A stretch of DNA of 64,000 bases from Pseudomonas marincola (GCF_900116605.1 NZ_FPBC01000009.1:124001-188000), one strand, 5' to 3'. Positions 17,368-27,203 are shown, counted from the stretch's first letter. The notes: generated from the sequence alone by a model not told the origin. Numbers and translations: made by a program.

Positions 17368-17808
17368 TCAGAGGGCGGCGATACGCTGCTGCAATCGCGC
17401 CTGCAGCGCTTCCAGCTCAGCGTTGTCGGCCATATTGCTGGCATGAATAGCCAGGTCTTCGCCGGCAAATCTTGGAATCACGTGAAAGTGCAGATGGAAA
17501 ACCGTTTGTCCGGCTGGCGCCCCGTTGAACTGGGCAATCTGAACCCCTGCGGGCTCAAGTTCGTCGGTGAGTACCTGCGCGAGACGCTGAACCACGGTAA
17601 TCAACTGGCTGAGTTTTTCCGGCTCGATATCCAGCAGATTACGCGCTTCGACGTGCTTCGGAATCACCAGGGTATGGCCGTATGACTGCGGGAACAGATC
17701 CAGGAACGCCAACACATCATCATCTTCGTAAATCTTGTAGCACGGTGCATCGCCACGAATGATTTTGGCAAAAATGTTTTCTGAATCGTAACTGCCATGC
17801 AAGCTCAT
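17368..17808 (-). CDS. HIT-family nucleotide hydrolase/transferase
   Basis: 146 residues. The histidine triad H-x-H-x-H is at 105, 107 and 109 in VFHLHFHVIPR, with the N-terminal NIFAKIIRGD and GHTLVIPKHV elements of the Hint branch. Such proteins hydrolyse AMP-linked amines or nucleotides; the physiological substrate is usually unknown. Cytoplasmic. It starts 97 bp after the hrpA stop in the same direction and may be read through from hrpA or from its own promoter. Confidence 0.93.
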   Translation of the reverse strand: MSLHGSYDSENIFAKIIRGDAPCYKIYEDDDVLAFLDLFPQSYGHTLVIPKHVEARNLLDIEPEKLSQLITVVQRLAQVLTDELEPAGVQIAQFNGAPAGQTVFHLHFHVIPRFAGEDLAIHASNMADNAELEALQARLQQRIAAL

Positions 17809-17905
17809 TTAGGCGCTCCTTAATCGATGGATGGAGATTCAAACATACCGGTTTGGACACAACGGCCCAAGCCTATTAATGGGTCAGACATGTCTGCCTG
17901 ATTGC

Positions 17906-20900
17906 TCAGGCCTCGACATTGTTCCATTGCTTGCTCAGACGCTTATCAGACACCGGAATCTTGGTTCCCAGTTGTTGGGCAAACAGCGAGACACGGTATT
18001 CCTCCAGCATCCAGCGATAGAGCAGCAATTGCTCGTCGCGCTTGCCCTCCTGCAGATGCTTGGCCAGCCGGGCACTGTATTGCTGCCAACATTGCGCCAG
18101 CTCGCCACTCCAGACCCGGTCGCGCTGCACTTGCGAGCCGAGTTTATCCAGACGCTGCTCTATCGCCCGCAAGTAGCGCGGCAGTTCTTTAAGCCACACC
18201 GCCGGGGTTTCGCGAACAAAACCTGGATACACCAGATTGGCCAGCTGCTGCTTGATATCGTTCAGGGCAATGGCCTGGGCCAGATCAATCTTGCCCTTAA
18301 AGCGCTTTTGCAGGCTGTGGTAAAGCTTGAGAATTTCCAGCACCAGCCTGGCCAAACGCTCGGCATGCTCGACCCAGTCGCCGCGTTTGCTGGCCAACGC
18401 AGCCAGCGCTGCACCGTCACGCGGTAACGGCTGCTGCCCTTCAAGCATGCAGCTGTCGAGACTGGCTAAGAGGATATCTTCAACCAACGCATCAACCCGA
18501 CCCAGCTCGCGGTACAACAGCCCCAGCTCGGTCAGGCCGGGCAATTTGCCGCGCAGGAACTTGGCCGGTTCTGCCAGTTGCTGCAGGAGCAAGCGTTGCA
18601 GTGCTCGCCGGTGCTGAAACTCAGCTTCGGCGGCTGTCGAGAAACGCCCTTCCTTGACGCTGCCGGCCTCTTCCACCAAGGCTGGATAAACCGTCATGGT
18701 CAACCCGGCCACTTGATGCTGAGTCTTTTCGGCGACCTCGGCAAAGCCCTTGGCCTCGATAGGCTTGTCGGCTGTTTTGCTTTGCGGAATCGCCAATGCA
18801 GCCTGGCTGGCTTCACTGAAGCGCGCTGTCAGCTCAGCCAGATCACGGCCTTCACCGAGTAACTTGCCACGGGTGTCTACCACCTCGATATTCATTCGCA
18901 GGTGGCTTTCAACAGCGCCGGCAGACTCGGCCCACGCCTCATCCGGCACGCGCGCGCCGGTCATGCGTTGCAACTCGCGGCCCAACGATTGCGGCAGGCT
19001 GCCCTCGCCAAAGGTGATCTTGCTGAGAGCGGCCGCCACGAAGTCCGGTACCGGCACAAAATTCTTGCGCAACGCCTTTGGCAATCCCCGCACCAGCGCC
19101 ATGCATTTGGCTTCGAGCAGACCCGGCACCAGCCATTCGAGACGCTCGGGCTGCAACTGCGGCAGCAACGGCGCAGGCACCCGTACCGTGACACCGTCAC
19201 GCGGGTGGTTAGGCTCGAAGTGGTAACTCATGGGTAACTGCAAATCGCCCAATTGCAGGGTATCCGGATACAGGCTGGCCGTGACTTCCTTGGCATCACG
19301 CGCGAGCACATCTTCCTCACGCATGATCAACAGCTGCGGGTTCTTCGCGCTTTCGCGCTTGTACCAGGACTCAAAGCTGGCGGTTTGATAGATATCCGCC
19401 GGAATGCGCGCATCGTAGAACGCGAACATTGCCTCTTCGTCCGCCAGAATATCCCGGCGCCGCGCCTTGGCTTCCAGCTCATCGAGCTTTTCCAGCAGTT
19501 GGCGGTTGGCGGACAAACAACGCGCCCGCGAATTGATTTCGCCACCGACCAGGCCTTCGCGGATAAATAGCTCACGCGATACCACCGGCTCAATCGGACC
19601 AAAGTGCACAGGCCTGCGCCCGACCACGATCATGCCGTACAGGGTGATTTGCTCGTAAGCCACCACCTGCCCGCGCTTCTTTTCCCAGTGCGGTTCAAAG
19701 TGATTTTTCTTGATCAGATGACCTGCCAGCGGCTCGATCCAGTCCGGTTCGATCTTGGCGACCATGCGCGCAAACAGCTTGGTGGTTTCGACCAATTCTG
19801 AGGCCATCAACCACTGCGGACGCTTGCGGCCAATGCCAGACGAGGGATGAATCCAGAAGCGCCGTTGCCGCGCGCCCAGGTAATCGCCATCTTCGGTCTT
19901 CTGCCCGATCTGGCTGAGCAAGCCTGCCAGAATCGCCTTGTGCAGCGTTTGATAGCCCACCGATTTCTCAGCTGCCGAAAGCTCCTCGCCCTCAGCAGCC
20001 TTGGCCTTGGCGGCAGCGGGTTTGTTCGCCGCCGGCTTGGCATTCAATTGCAGGTCGCGGCTGATCAACACCAACTGGCGATGAGCATCGCGCCATTCAC
20101 GCAAGCGCAAATAGTTGAGGAAGTTCTTCCGGCACCAACTGCGCAGCGCACTCGAGCCCAACGCCTGACGCTGCTCCTCAAAGCCACGCCACAGGTTGAC
20201 CAGCGCGGCGAAGTCCGAGTCCACGTCCTTCCATTGCGCATGGGCCTGATCCGCTGCTTGCTGGCGGTCCGATGGGCGTTCGCGAGGGTCTTGCACCGAT
20301 AGATTACTGGCAATAATCAGCACTTCATCGAGGCTACCCAACCGCGCGCCCTCAAGCACCATCCGGCCCAGACGCGGGTCAATCGGCAGGCGCGCCAACT
20401 GGCGACCGAGCGCTGTCAGCTGGCCTTCACGGCTAACCGCCGAGAGTTCCTGAAGCAGGTTGAAACCGTCACTGATGGCCTTGCCATCTGGCGGCTCAAT
20501 AAACGGGAACTGGTTAATCTCACCCAGTCGCAGATGCAGCATCTGCAGGATTACCGCCGCCAGATTGGTCCGCAGAATCTCGGGATCAGTAAACTCAGGA
20601 CGCGAGTTGAAATCTTCTTCGCTGTAGAGGCGAATACAAATCCCCGGCTCTACCCGCCCGCAGCGGCCTTTACGCTGATTGGCGCTGGCTTGCGAGATTG
20701 CCTCAACCGGCAACCGCTGGACCTTGGCGCGATAGCTGTAGCGGCTGATCCGCGCCGTGCCGCTGTCGATCACATAGCGAATACCTGGCACCGTAAGCGA
20801 GGTTTCGGCGACGTTGGTGGCCAGAACGATTTTGCGCGCAGGCATCGGCTGGAAAATTTTCTGCTGCTCGGCCGGCGTCAGGCGCGCATAGAGCGGCAAC

Positions 20901-21880
20901 ACTTCGGTGTGTTTCAGATTGGCCTTGCGCAGCCAGTCGGCCGCTTCGCGGATCTCGCGTTCACCGGGCAGAAACACCAGCACATCTCCGGGCAATTTGC
21001 CTTCACTGCGCTCGAACGCAGCAATCTCATCAATGCTGGCGAGCAGCGCCTGATCGACAGACAAGTCTTCCTCGACCTGATTGCCCTCTTCGTCCTGCTC
21101 GGCGGCCAGAGGGCGGTACCAGGTTTCAACCGGATAAGTACGCCCAGACACTTCAACAATCGGCGCGTCGTTGAAGTGCTTGGAGAATCGCTGTAGGTCG
21201 ATGGTCGCCGAGGTGATGATCAGCTTCAGATCGGGCCGACGCGACAACAGGGTTTTCAGGTAACCGAGCAGGAAGTCGATGTTCAGGCTGCGCTCGTGCG
21301 CCTCGTCGACAATGATCGTGTCGTACTTTTCGAGGTAGCGGTCATGCTGGGTTTCGGCCAGCAAGATACCGTCGGTCATCAGCTTGATCAGGCTGCGCTC
21401 GTTACTCTGGTCTTCAAAGCGCACCTGATAACCGACCAGCTCGCCCAGCGGTGTACCGATCTCTTCTGCCACTCGGGTTGCCACACTTCTGGCGGCCAAT
21501 CGGCGTGGCTGAGTGTGGCCAATCAAACCATGCGTGCCGCGCCCCAGTTCCAGGCAAATCTTCGGCAGCTGAGTGGTCTTGCCCGAGCCGGTTTCGCCGG
21601 CAATCACCACCACTTGGTGTTTACTGATTGCCTGCTTGATCTCGTCGCGCTTGGCTGCAATCGGCAGCGCGTCGTCGTAACGCATCGGCGGCACGCTGAG
21701 CTTGCGTGCCTCAACCTTGGCACACGACTTCTGAAAACGCTCAAGCCACTGGGCCTGCTTCTGCTCATCGGGCTGCTTGCGCAACTCGTGCAATTGCCGG
21801 CGCAAACGATGCCTGTCGGCAATCATCGCCTGATCAAGGTTTTTCAGTAATGAGTCATAAGTCGGTGTGACGTCGGTCAT
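17906..21880 (-). CDS. hrpA: ATP-dependent RNA helicase HrpA
   Basis: 1324 residues from the ATG at 21880 (an upstream TTG at 21913 is less likely), the usual size for HrpA. DEAH-box helicase: Walker A GETGSGKTTQLPKI near residue 85, DEAH in VDEAHERSLNIDFLLGYLK, SAT in ITSATID, motif VI QRKGRCGRVEPG, then the HA2/OB-fold and long DUF3418 C-terminal region that marks HrpA rather than HrpB. In E. coli HrpA resolves stalled or collided ribosomes and affects fimbrial mRNA processing. Stand-alone promoter in the 159 bp shared with the LysR gene end. Confidence 0.96.
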   Translation of the reverse strand: MTDVTPTYDSLLKNLDQAMIADRHRLRRQLHELRKQPDEQKQAQWLERFQKSCAKVEARKLSVPPMRYDDALPIAAKRDEIKQAISKHQVVVIAGETGSGKTTQLPKICLELGRGTHGLIGHTQPRRLAARSVATRVAEEIGTPLGELVGYQVRFEDQSNERSLIKLMTDGILLAETQHDRYLEKYDTIIVDEAHERSLNIDFLLGYLKTLLSRRPDLKLIITSATIDLQRFSKHFNDAPIVEVSGRTYPVETWYRPLAAEQDEEGNQVEEDLSVDQALLASIDEIAAFERSEGKLPGDVLVFLPGEREIREAADWLRKANLKHTEVLPLYARLTPAEQQKIFQPMPARKIVLATNVAETSLTVPGIRYVIDSGTARISRYSYRAKVQRLPVEAISQASANQRKGRCGRVEPGICIRLYSEEDFNSRPEFTDPEILRTNLAAVILQMLHLRLGEINQFPFIEPPDGKAISDGFNLLQELSAVSREGQLTALGRQLARLPIDPRLGRMVLEGARLGSLDEVLIIASNLSVQDPRERPSDRQQAADQAHAQWKDVDSDFAALVNLWRGFEEQRQALGSSALRSWCRKNFLNYLRLREWRDAHRQLVLISRDLQLNAKPAANKPAAAKAKAAEGEELSAAEKSVGYQTLHKAILAGLLSQIGQKTEDGDYLGARQRRFWIHPSSGIGRKRPQWLMASELVETTKLFARMVAKIEPDWIEPLAGHLIKKNHFEPHWEKKRGQVVAYEQITLYGMIVVGRRPVHFGPIEPVVSRELFIREGLVGGEINSRARCLSANRQLLEKLDELEAKARRRDILADEEAMFAFYDARIPADIYQTASFESWYKRESAKNPQLLIMREEDVLARDAKEVTASLYPDTLQLGDLQLPMSYHFEPNHPRDGVTVRVPAPLLPQLQPERLEWLVPGLLEAKCMALVRGLPKALRKNFVPVPDFVAAALSKITFGEGSLPQSLGRELQRMTGARVPDEAWAESAGAVESHLRMNIEVVDTRGKLLGEGRDLAELTARFSEASQAALAIPQSKTADKPIEAKGFAEVAEKTQHQVAGLTMTVYPALVEEAGSVKEGRFSTAAEAEFQHRRALQRLLLQQLAEPAKFLRGKLPGLTELGLLYRELGRVDALVEDILLASLDSCMLEGQQPLPRDGAALAALASKRGDWVEHAERLARLVLEILKLYHSLQKRFKGKIDLAQAIALNDIKQQLANLVYPGFVRETPAVWLKELPRYLRAIEQRLDKLGSQVQRDRVWSGELAQCWQQYSARLAKHLQEGKRDEQLLLYRWMLEEYRVSLFAQQLGTKIPVSDKRLSKQWNNVEA

Positions 21881-22039
21881 CGGGCTATCGCGGCTGTCGT
21901 GTCTAGCCGTCAATTGTCGCAGATTTCCAGAGTGGGGTCAGGCCGCGATGGCACACAGGTTTTGGCTGCCCGATGTTGCGCAAACCAGCGCACGCGTGAT
22001 TGCGTACAGCACAAGCCCGCGTATCGATTTGGCGTCAGA

Positions 22040-22939
22040 TCAGTGGGCTGGCCCGATTGCCGGGTGTGAATGGGCCGACAACAGCTCGTCGAGCACGCCT
22101 AGGTTGAAATGCCGCTGCAGGGTCACAGCGAAGAACTGCTCAGCGATCTGCGGAATTTCAGCGTAAAGCTCAAGCGCACCTGCGCGTAACTCGTCCTGCA
22201 CCACAACTGCCGGCAACAACGCCACGTCACCGGAGTCCCGCGCCAGAAGGCGGAGCATGGCCATGTCGTCTACCTCGGCGCAGATCTGCGGACGCAAACC
22301 ACGGCTGTCGCAAAACAACTCGAACTGGCTGCGAATATCACTGCTGCGCCCCGGCACGATGAGCCGCACTTGCTGCAAATCGCGTTTCAGATCGAAAGGC
22401 TGCGCGCCGCTGCGGGGTGGGCCGACCAGGCAAACCGTTTGCCGGTCCAGCACCTGACAACGCCAGGAACGCTGAGCATCCGAACTGACCGCGGTGTTGC
22501 TTAATACAATGTCCAGCTTATGCAGCGCCAGACGCTCCAACAACTCGCCAAGGCTGCCCGACTCCAGCGTTATCAGCACATCGCTGCGGCCCAAAAACGG
22601 CCGTAGCAAGTTCTCCTGAAAGTTACGCGAAAGGGTCGCAACCGCACCGATGCGTAGCTTCTGGTTGGCCTGCTGAGCGCCCTGCAAGGTCATCTGCAAT
22701 TCGTTGCCAAGGGCGAAAATGCTTTCTGCGTAATCCAGCGCCAACTGACCAGCCTCGGTAAGCAACAGGTTTCGGCCCGAGCGAATGAACAAGGCGTAAC
22801 CAAGTTGCTCCTCAAGGGCACGAATTTGCGTCGACAATGCCGACTGCGCGACATGCAGTGACTGCGCGGCGCGGGTCAGGTTGCCTTCCTTGGCGACGGC
22901 CCAGAAGTAATGCAGATGATGGAAATTCAGGCGGCGCAT
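22040..22939 (-). CDS. LysR-family regulator, probable controller of dabBA
   Basis: 299 residues. The N-terminal winged helix-turn-helix (LNFHHLHYFWAVAKEGNLTRAAQSLHVAQSALSTQIRALEEQLG) resembles the NhaR branch; a substrate-binding domain follows (about 92-295). Transcribed divergently from dabB with a 103-bp shared region holding a LysR-type dyad (22961-22975). LysR genes often control the divergent neighbour, so it probably senses a carbon-status metabolite and regulates dabBA. That role is inferred from position only. Confidence 0.9.
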   Translation of the reverse strand: MRRLNFHHLHYFWAVAKEGNLTRAAQSLHVAQSALSTQIRALEEQLGYALFIRSGRNLLLTEAGQLALDYAESIFALGNELQMTLQGAQQANQKLRIGAVATLSRNFQENLLRPFLGRSDVLITLESGSLGELLERLALHKLDIVLSNTAVSSDAQRSWRCQVLDRQTVCLVGPPRSGAQPFDLKRDLQQVRLIVPGRSSDIRSQFELFCDSRGLRPQICAEVDDMAMLRLLARDSGDVALLPAVVVQDELRAGALELYAEIPQIAEQFFAVTLQRHFNLGVLDELLSAHSHPAIGPAH

Positions 22940-22960
22940 GATTCGTTCTTTATTAAAGAT

Positions 22961-22993
22961 GAATATGTTCTATTCAATCTATTTTAATTAAAA
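22961..22993. promoter_or_regulatory. candidate LysR operator and AT-rich promoter between lysR and dabB
   Basis: GAATA-TGTTC-TATTC (22961-22975) is a perfect 5-bp dyad with 5-nt spacer, compatible with a LysR-type interrupted palindrome, and one gapped base extends the arms to GAT/ATC. Seven bases further the 12-bp palindrome TTTTAATTAAAA (22982-22993) lies in the only strongly AT-rich stretch of the region. It is 49-81 bp before dabB. Confidence 0.5.
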
Positions 22994-23042
22994 ATGCAAC
23001 TACTGGAAACTGAACCTGCCGATCACCCGCGGAGGTTTCCCG

Positions 23043-24584
23043 ATGCAACACTTGCTCCCCCAATTGAGCGCCCTGCTCCCCTGGATTTACCTGCTGGCCA
23101 TGTTGCCCGTGGCATTGAGCCCGGCGCGCCTGGCGATTAACCACCTCTGGTGGCCCGCACGGCTGGCCGGTTACGCGGGATTTCTCGTGGTGCTCGCAGC
23201 TCTTTTTCAGGCGCTATTGAACGAGCGAGAAAGCGACCGTCTGGGCCTGGCCATGGCCACGCTGATCAGCCTTTTGGCATTGGTCATCGTTGAATATTCG
23301 CGGCGCTATCTGGACGGCGAGCAAGGACAGAAACGCTATATTCTGGCGCTGCTCGGCACATTGACGGCGGTGGCCGTGGTCGTCACCAGTCACGATGTGT
23401 ACGTGCTAGTAGCGGCCTGGATCATTTCCAGCCTGTGCCTGCATCAACTCCTGACCTTCTACCGCGACCGTCCCATGGCTCAGGTTGTGGCCCACAAAAA
23501 GTTTCTCGCCAGCCGCCTGGCTGATCTCTGCCTGATCGCGGCAACCGTGCTGCTGGTGAGCGCCAGCGGCGACAGTGCAATTGCAGTGATCCTCGATGAA
23601 GTCGCCACACGCCTGCAATCAAGCGGCGCGCTGGGCTGGGATTTGCAGCTGGCGAGCGTGTTACTGGTGCTGGCGGTAATACTCAAGTCCGCACAACTGC
23701 CGGTTCATGGCTGGTTGATTCAGGTAATGGAAGCGCCAACGCCGGTGTCGGCCCTGCTCCATGCCGGAGTGGTCAATTTGGGCGGTTTTGTCCTGCTGCG
23801 TTTCGCACCGTTGTTGTCCGCCGCGCCCGTCGCACACACTTTGCTCGTGGTTATCGGCGGTCTGACCGCGGTGCTCGCTGGCCTGGTGATGATGACCCGC
23901 ATCAGCATCAAAGTACGTCTGGCTTGGTCAACCTGCGCGCAGATGGGCTTGATGCTCTTGGAGTGCGGTCTGGGGCTGTACGAACTGGCGCTGGTACACC
24001 TGCTGGCACACTCGCTGTACAAGGCTTATGCGTTCCTCGAAGCGGGAGACACTGTTAGCCGTGCGCGGCAGCAGTCGCTGCAGCCGCGCAGCTCACCCGC
24101 AAAACCAAAGATCGCGCTTGTGGCGCTGATTGTAGCTGGGGTTTGGTTGGCGCTGCTGCACGGCCTTTGGAGCACGCTGCTCCCTGCGCATCAGTTGCCG
24201 CTGATCGCGCTGGGCATTCTCACCATTGGCCTTGCTCCTTGGTGCATGCGCCTCAGCGGTGCGCTTTACAGTCTGACGACGCTGACGCTCTTGCTCGGCT
24301 GCTACCTGCTGTGGCACTCGGCGGCTGCGCACATTTTGGGCGCGAGCCCGGCGACGAGCGCGCTGCAACAGTCCCTCGGCGTGTTTGCACTGCTGCTGTT
24401 TCTGGGCCTTTACGTGCTGCAAACCTTGATTATGAGCCAACCCGACAGCGCGCTGGCACGGCGACTCTATCCCTGGGCGTTTGCCGGCTTTTATCTGGAT
24501 GAGCACTTTACCCGCCTGACCTTCCGCCTGTGGCCGATTGCAAGTCCACAGCCTGCTAAACCTGCAACTGGAGAAAGCCAATGA
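23043..24584 (+). CDS. dabB: DabB, NuoL/MrpA-like membrane subunit of the DAB inorganic-carbon system
   Basis: 513 residues, 13 or more predicted membrane helices of the proton-conducting NuoL/antiporter family. Central motifs LPVHGWLIQVMEAPTPVSALLHAGVVNLGG and HLLAHSLYKAYAFLEAGD carry the conserved Lys/His/Glu of the proton path. It is followed with a 4-nt overlap by dabA, the diagnostic pairing. In characterised DAB complexes DabB uses the proton gradient to drive CO2 hydration by DabA and so accumulates bicarbonate. A strong GGAGG site is 7 nt before the ATG. No other nuo genes are near, which excludes a complex I operon. Confidence 0.93.
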   Translation: MQHLLPQLSALLPWIYLLAMLPVALSPARLAINHLWWPARLAGYAGFLVVLAALFQALLNERESDRLGLAMATLISLLALVIVEYSRRYLDGEQGQKRYILALLGTLTAVAVVVTSHDVYVLVAAWIISSLCLHQLLTFYRDRPMAQVVAHKKFLASRLADLCLIAATVLLVSASGDSAIAVILDEVATRLQSSGALGWDLQLASVLLVLAVILKSAQLPVHGWLIQVMEAPTPVSALLHAGVVNLGGFVLLRFAPLLSAAPVAHTLLVVIGGLTAVLAGLVMMTRISIKVRLAWSTCAQMGLMLLECGLGLYELALVHLLAHSLYKAYAFLEAGDTVSRARQQSLQPRSSPAKPKIALVALIVAGVWLALLHGLWSTLLPAHQLPLIALGILTIGLAPWCMRLSGALYSLTTLTLLLGCYLLWHSAAAHILGASPATSALQQSLGVFALLLFLGLYVLQTLIMSQPDSALARRLYPWAFAGFYLDEHFTRLTFRLWPIASPQPAKPATGESQ

Positions 24585-27028
24585 CCGCGTTCGAACCGAC
24601 TCCCTGCTCTAACAAGGCGGCGCTGCATGAAATTGCCCGGCAGGCCTGCGAACGCATAGCGCCGACCTGGCCGCTGGACCAGATGATTGCCGTCAACCCA
24701 CTGTGGGAGCGGCGCGACCAGCCTTGGGCGCAAGTCGCCGAGCAGCTTTGGCGCCGCGCAGGTTCACGCCTGACCCTGAGTGCGGCCGACTACCGCGCTG
24801 CCTGGCAAAATGGCCAGATCAATCAACAGCACCTGACGCGGGCGCTGGCTGAAACGGCGCATACCTGGACGCCTGAGCAGCTGTTGCAGTTTCTCGATCA
24901 GCCGGCTGAGCCAGCCCAAACCTTGCCACTGCTGGAAGACATGGCCAAAGCCGAGATCGCAGTGCCTGGCTGGCCCGCCCTGATCACCCAGCAAATCGGT
25001 CAAAGTTGCGCCGCCTGGTTCGACGAGAATCAGGCCGACTGGCATCCGCCGAAGAAGGCCAGCCTGTACCACGCCTGGCGTGAATCGATGCTGCAAGACC
25101 GTGGCTTGAGCGTGCTCAGCGCTTGCCGCTCGCTGGGCGCGCAAATTGCCGAGTTGCCAGAGGAGCCACAAGCTGCCCTTGAATCGGCGGTAGAGCATTT
25201 GGGCATTGCTGAGCATGAGCTGAGCGAGTGGTTTGACTGCCTGTTGCTGCGCAACCTCGGCTGGGCATCGTGGTGCGCGTATAAGCGCTGGCAAGCCCGC
25301 CTCGGAGGGGGTGACGATCCTGTTTTGCTTGACCTGCTGGCTATTCGCGCCGCTTGGGAATGGCTGGTTGACGACCGCCAGCGCGACGCTGACAGCGGCT
25401 GGAGCCAATGGCGTGCAGCATGGCAAGCCGCACGCAAGCAGCCCCTCACAGCACAGTGGCAAGCGCTGCAAGTGTGGCAGCGGGCAGAAGAACTGGCCTG
25501 GCAAGAGCAGCTCCACGGCATGTTGCAGAACCCCGTCAAACCTTCGAAAGTGGCTGCGCCAATCGCCAAGGTGTATTTCTGCATAGATGTGCGCTCAGAG
25601 GTATTTCGCCGGGCCCTTGAACAAGCTTGCCCGCAAGTACAGACCGGTGGTTTCGCCGGCTTCTTTGGCCTGCCTGTCGCCTATACCCCGCTGGGCACGC
25701 AAGCGACACGTCCACAACTGCCAGGATTACTGGCGGCGCAATTCAGCGTGACAGACAGCAGCGGCGACAGCGAGCGTGACGCGGGTCTGGCCCGTCAGCG
25801 CAATTCGCGCCTGCAACGTGGCGGACGCTGGCAACTGTTTGAGCGCCTGCCCGCCTCGACATTCTCCCTGGTAGAAACATTGGGCCTGGGTTACGCCGGC
25901 GCTCTGCTGGGGCGTGTGGGTGGTTTTCTGTCACGCTCAGCCGCACCGGACAGCCACGCATTGCGGCCACGCGAGTGGCAACAGTTAAAGCCGTCTCTGC
26001 CGGTCATTCCACTGGAGCAGCGCACGAACGTGGCGGCGCGTATTTTACGCGCGATGAGCCTTACGCAAAACTTTGCGCCACTGATCGTGCTGCTGGGGCA
26101 CGCCAGCCAAAGCACCAACAACCCACAGGCCGCTGGCTTGGATTGCGGTGCCTGCTGCGGCCAGAGCGGCGAGGTTAACGCCCGATTGCTCGCGGACTTG
26201 TTGAATAACCCGCAGGTGCGCAAGGGTTTGCTCGACGAAGGCATTGAACTGCCAGACGATTGCCGCTTTCTGGCAGGGGTGCACAACACCACCACCGATG
26301 AGATTCGGGTGTTTGACAGCGAAACGCTGGCCCAGCGTTTACAGCCAAACTGGCAGACACTGCGCCGGGCTTTGGATGATGCGGGCGCACGTGCGCGGCG
26401 CGAACGGGCTGGCCTGTTAGGGCTTGAGGGCCTCAGCGAAAAACCGGTAAAGCTGCTCAGCAGCGTGCGCCGGCGTGGCACGGATTGGGCGCAGACCCGC
26501 CCAGAGTGGGGCTTGGCCGGTAATGCCGCGTTCATCGCTGCGCCGCGCTCTCGAACCCTTGGGCAGAACTTGCAGGGACGCGCCTTCCTGCACGATTACG
26601 ACTGGCAGCAGGACCCCAGCGGCAAGGTACTGGAGTTGATCATGACCGCGCCGATGGTGGTCGCTAACTGGATCAACCTGCAGTACTTCACCTCCACCAC
26701 CGACAACCTGCGCTTTGGCTGCGGCAACAAGGTACTGCACAACGTAGTCGGCGGGCGAATCGGGGTGTTCGAAGGCAATGGCGGCGACTTGCGCACCGGC
26801 CTGTCACTCCAGTCATTGCATGACGGCAAGCACTGGGTCCATCGCCCATTGCGCTTGACGGTGGTGATCGACGCGCCGCAGCGCATGATCGACAAGGTCA
26901 TCGCCGAGCATGCCGTCGTCCGCGATCTGGTGATCAATGGCTGGCTGCATCTGCAGCGAATAGACAGCTATCGCAGCGACATCTGGGAACGTCGCACGGC
27001 TGAAGGCTGGCAGCCGCTGCCTCGTTGA
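24581..27028 (+). CDS. dabA: DabA (DUF2309/UPF0753), carbonic-anhydrase-like subunit of the DAB system
   Basis: 815 residues, typical for DabA. The expected zinc-site residues are present: Cys334 and Asp336 in YFCIDVRSE, His507 in LLGHASQSTNNP, Cys522 in LDCGACCG. Spacing (173 residues Cys-His, 15 His-Cys) is the same as that of the characterised H. neapolitanus DabA sites C351, H524 and C539. DabA is a peripheral beta-carbonic-anhydrase-like protein held at the inner membrane by DabB. It would supply bicarbonate for carboxylases when CO2 is low. Overlaps dabB by 4 nt and ends at a strong hairpin, so the operon is dabBA. Confidence 0.95.
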   Translation: MTAFEPTPCSNKAALHEIARQACERIAPTWPLDQMIAVNPLWERRDQPWAQVAEQLWRRAGSRLTLSAADYRAAWQNGQINQQHLTRALAETAHTWTPEQLLQFLDQPAEPAQTLPLLEDMAKAEIAVPGWPALITQQIGQSCAAWFDENQADWHPPKKASLYHAWRESMLQDRGLSVLSACRSLGAQIAELPEEPQAALESAVEHLGIAEHELSEWFDCLLLRNLGWASWCAYKRWQARLGGGDDPVLLDLLAIRAAWEWLVDDRQRDADSGWSQWRAAWQAARKQPLTAQWQALQVWQRAEELAWQEQLHGMLQNPVKPSKVAAPIAKVYFCIDVRSEVFRRALEQACPQVQTGGFAGFFGLPVAYTPLGTQATRPQLPGLLAAQFSVTDSSGDSERDAGLARQRNSRLQRGGRWQLFERLPASTFSLVETLGLGYAGALLGRVGGFLSRSAAPDSHALRPREWQQLKPSLPVIPLEQRTNVAARILRAMSLTQNFAPLIVLLGHASQSTNNPQAAGLDCGACCGQSGEVNARLLADLLNNPQVRKGLLDEGIELPDDCRFLAGVHNTTTDEIRVFDSETLAQRLQPNWQTLRRALDDAGARARRERAGLLGLEGLSEKPVKLLSSVRRRGTDWAQTRPEWGLAGNAAFIAAPRSRTLGQNLQGRAFLHDYDWQQDPSGKVLELIMTAPMVVANWINLQYFTSTTDNLRFGCGNKVLHNVVGGRIGVFEGNGGDLRTGLSLQSLHDGKHWVHRPLRLTVVIDAPQRMIDKVIAEHAVVRDLVINGWLHLQRIDSYRSDIWERRTAEGWQPLPR

Positions 27029-27034
27029 AAAAAC

Positions 27035-27060
27035 AGGACCGCGCCGCCGTGCGCGGTCCT
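27035..27060 (+). terminator. hairpin terminator after dabA
   Basis: Perfect 10-bp stem (27035-27044 with 27051-27060) with 6-nt loop begins 7 nt after the dabA stop. Only two T residues follow, so it is a stable stem with a weak tail. Confidence 0.65.
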
Positions 27061-27116
27061 TCGCAGACGTGAACCGATACTGCCTCGATTTCCCTTTCGC
27101 CGTTTTACTCAAAGCC

Positions 27117-27139
27117 CATGAGCCGGCCGCAGGCTCATG
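27117..27139. repeat. CATGAGCC hairpin, copy 2
   Basis: Perfect 8-bp inverted repeat with the same arms as 5577-5597 but a 7-nt loop (GGCCGCA). It lies between convergent dabA and the t6A synthase gene. Confidence 0.6.
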
Positions 27140-27203
27140 AAGTTTGGCTGCTTCTTTGCGATTGAGAGAGAGCGTGCTGTGCCCGAATCGTGCAACAGAT
27201 CAA

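Noticed and set aside
22040..27028. NADH dehydrogenase or Na+/H+ antiporter operon, suggested by the NuoL-like gene
   Set aside because: No other nuo or mrp genes are present and the following gene is clearly DabA with its zinc-site residues.
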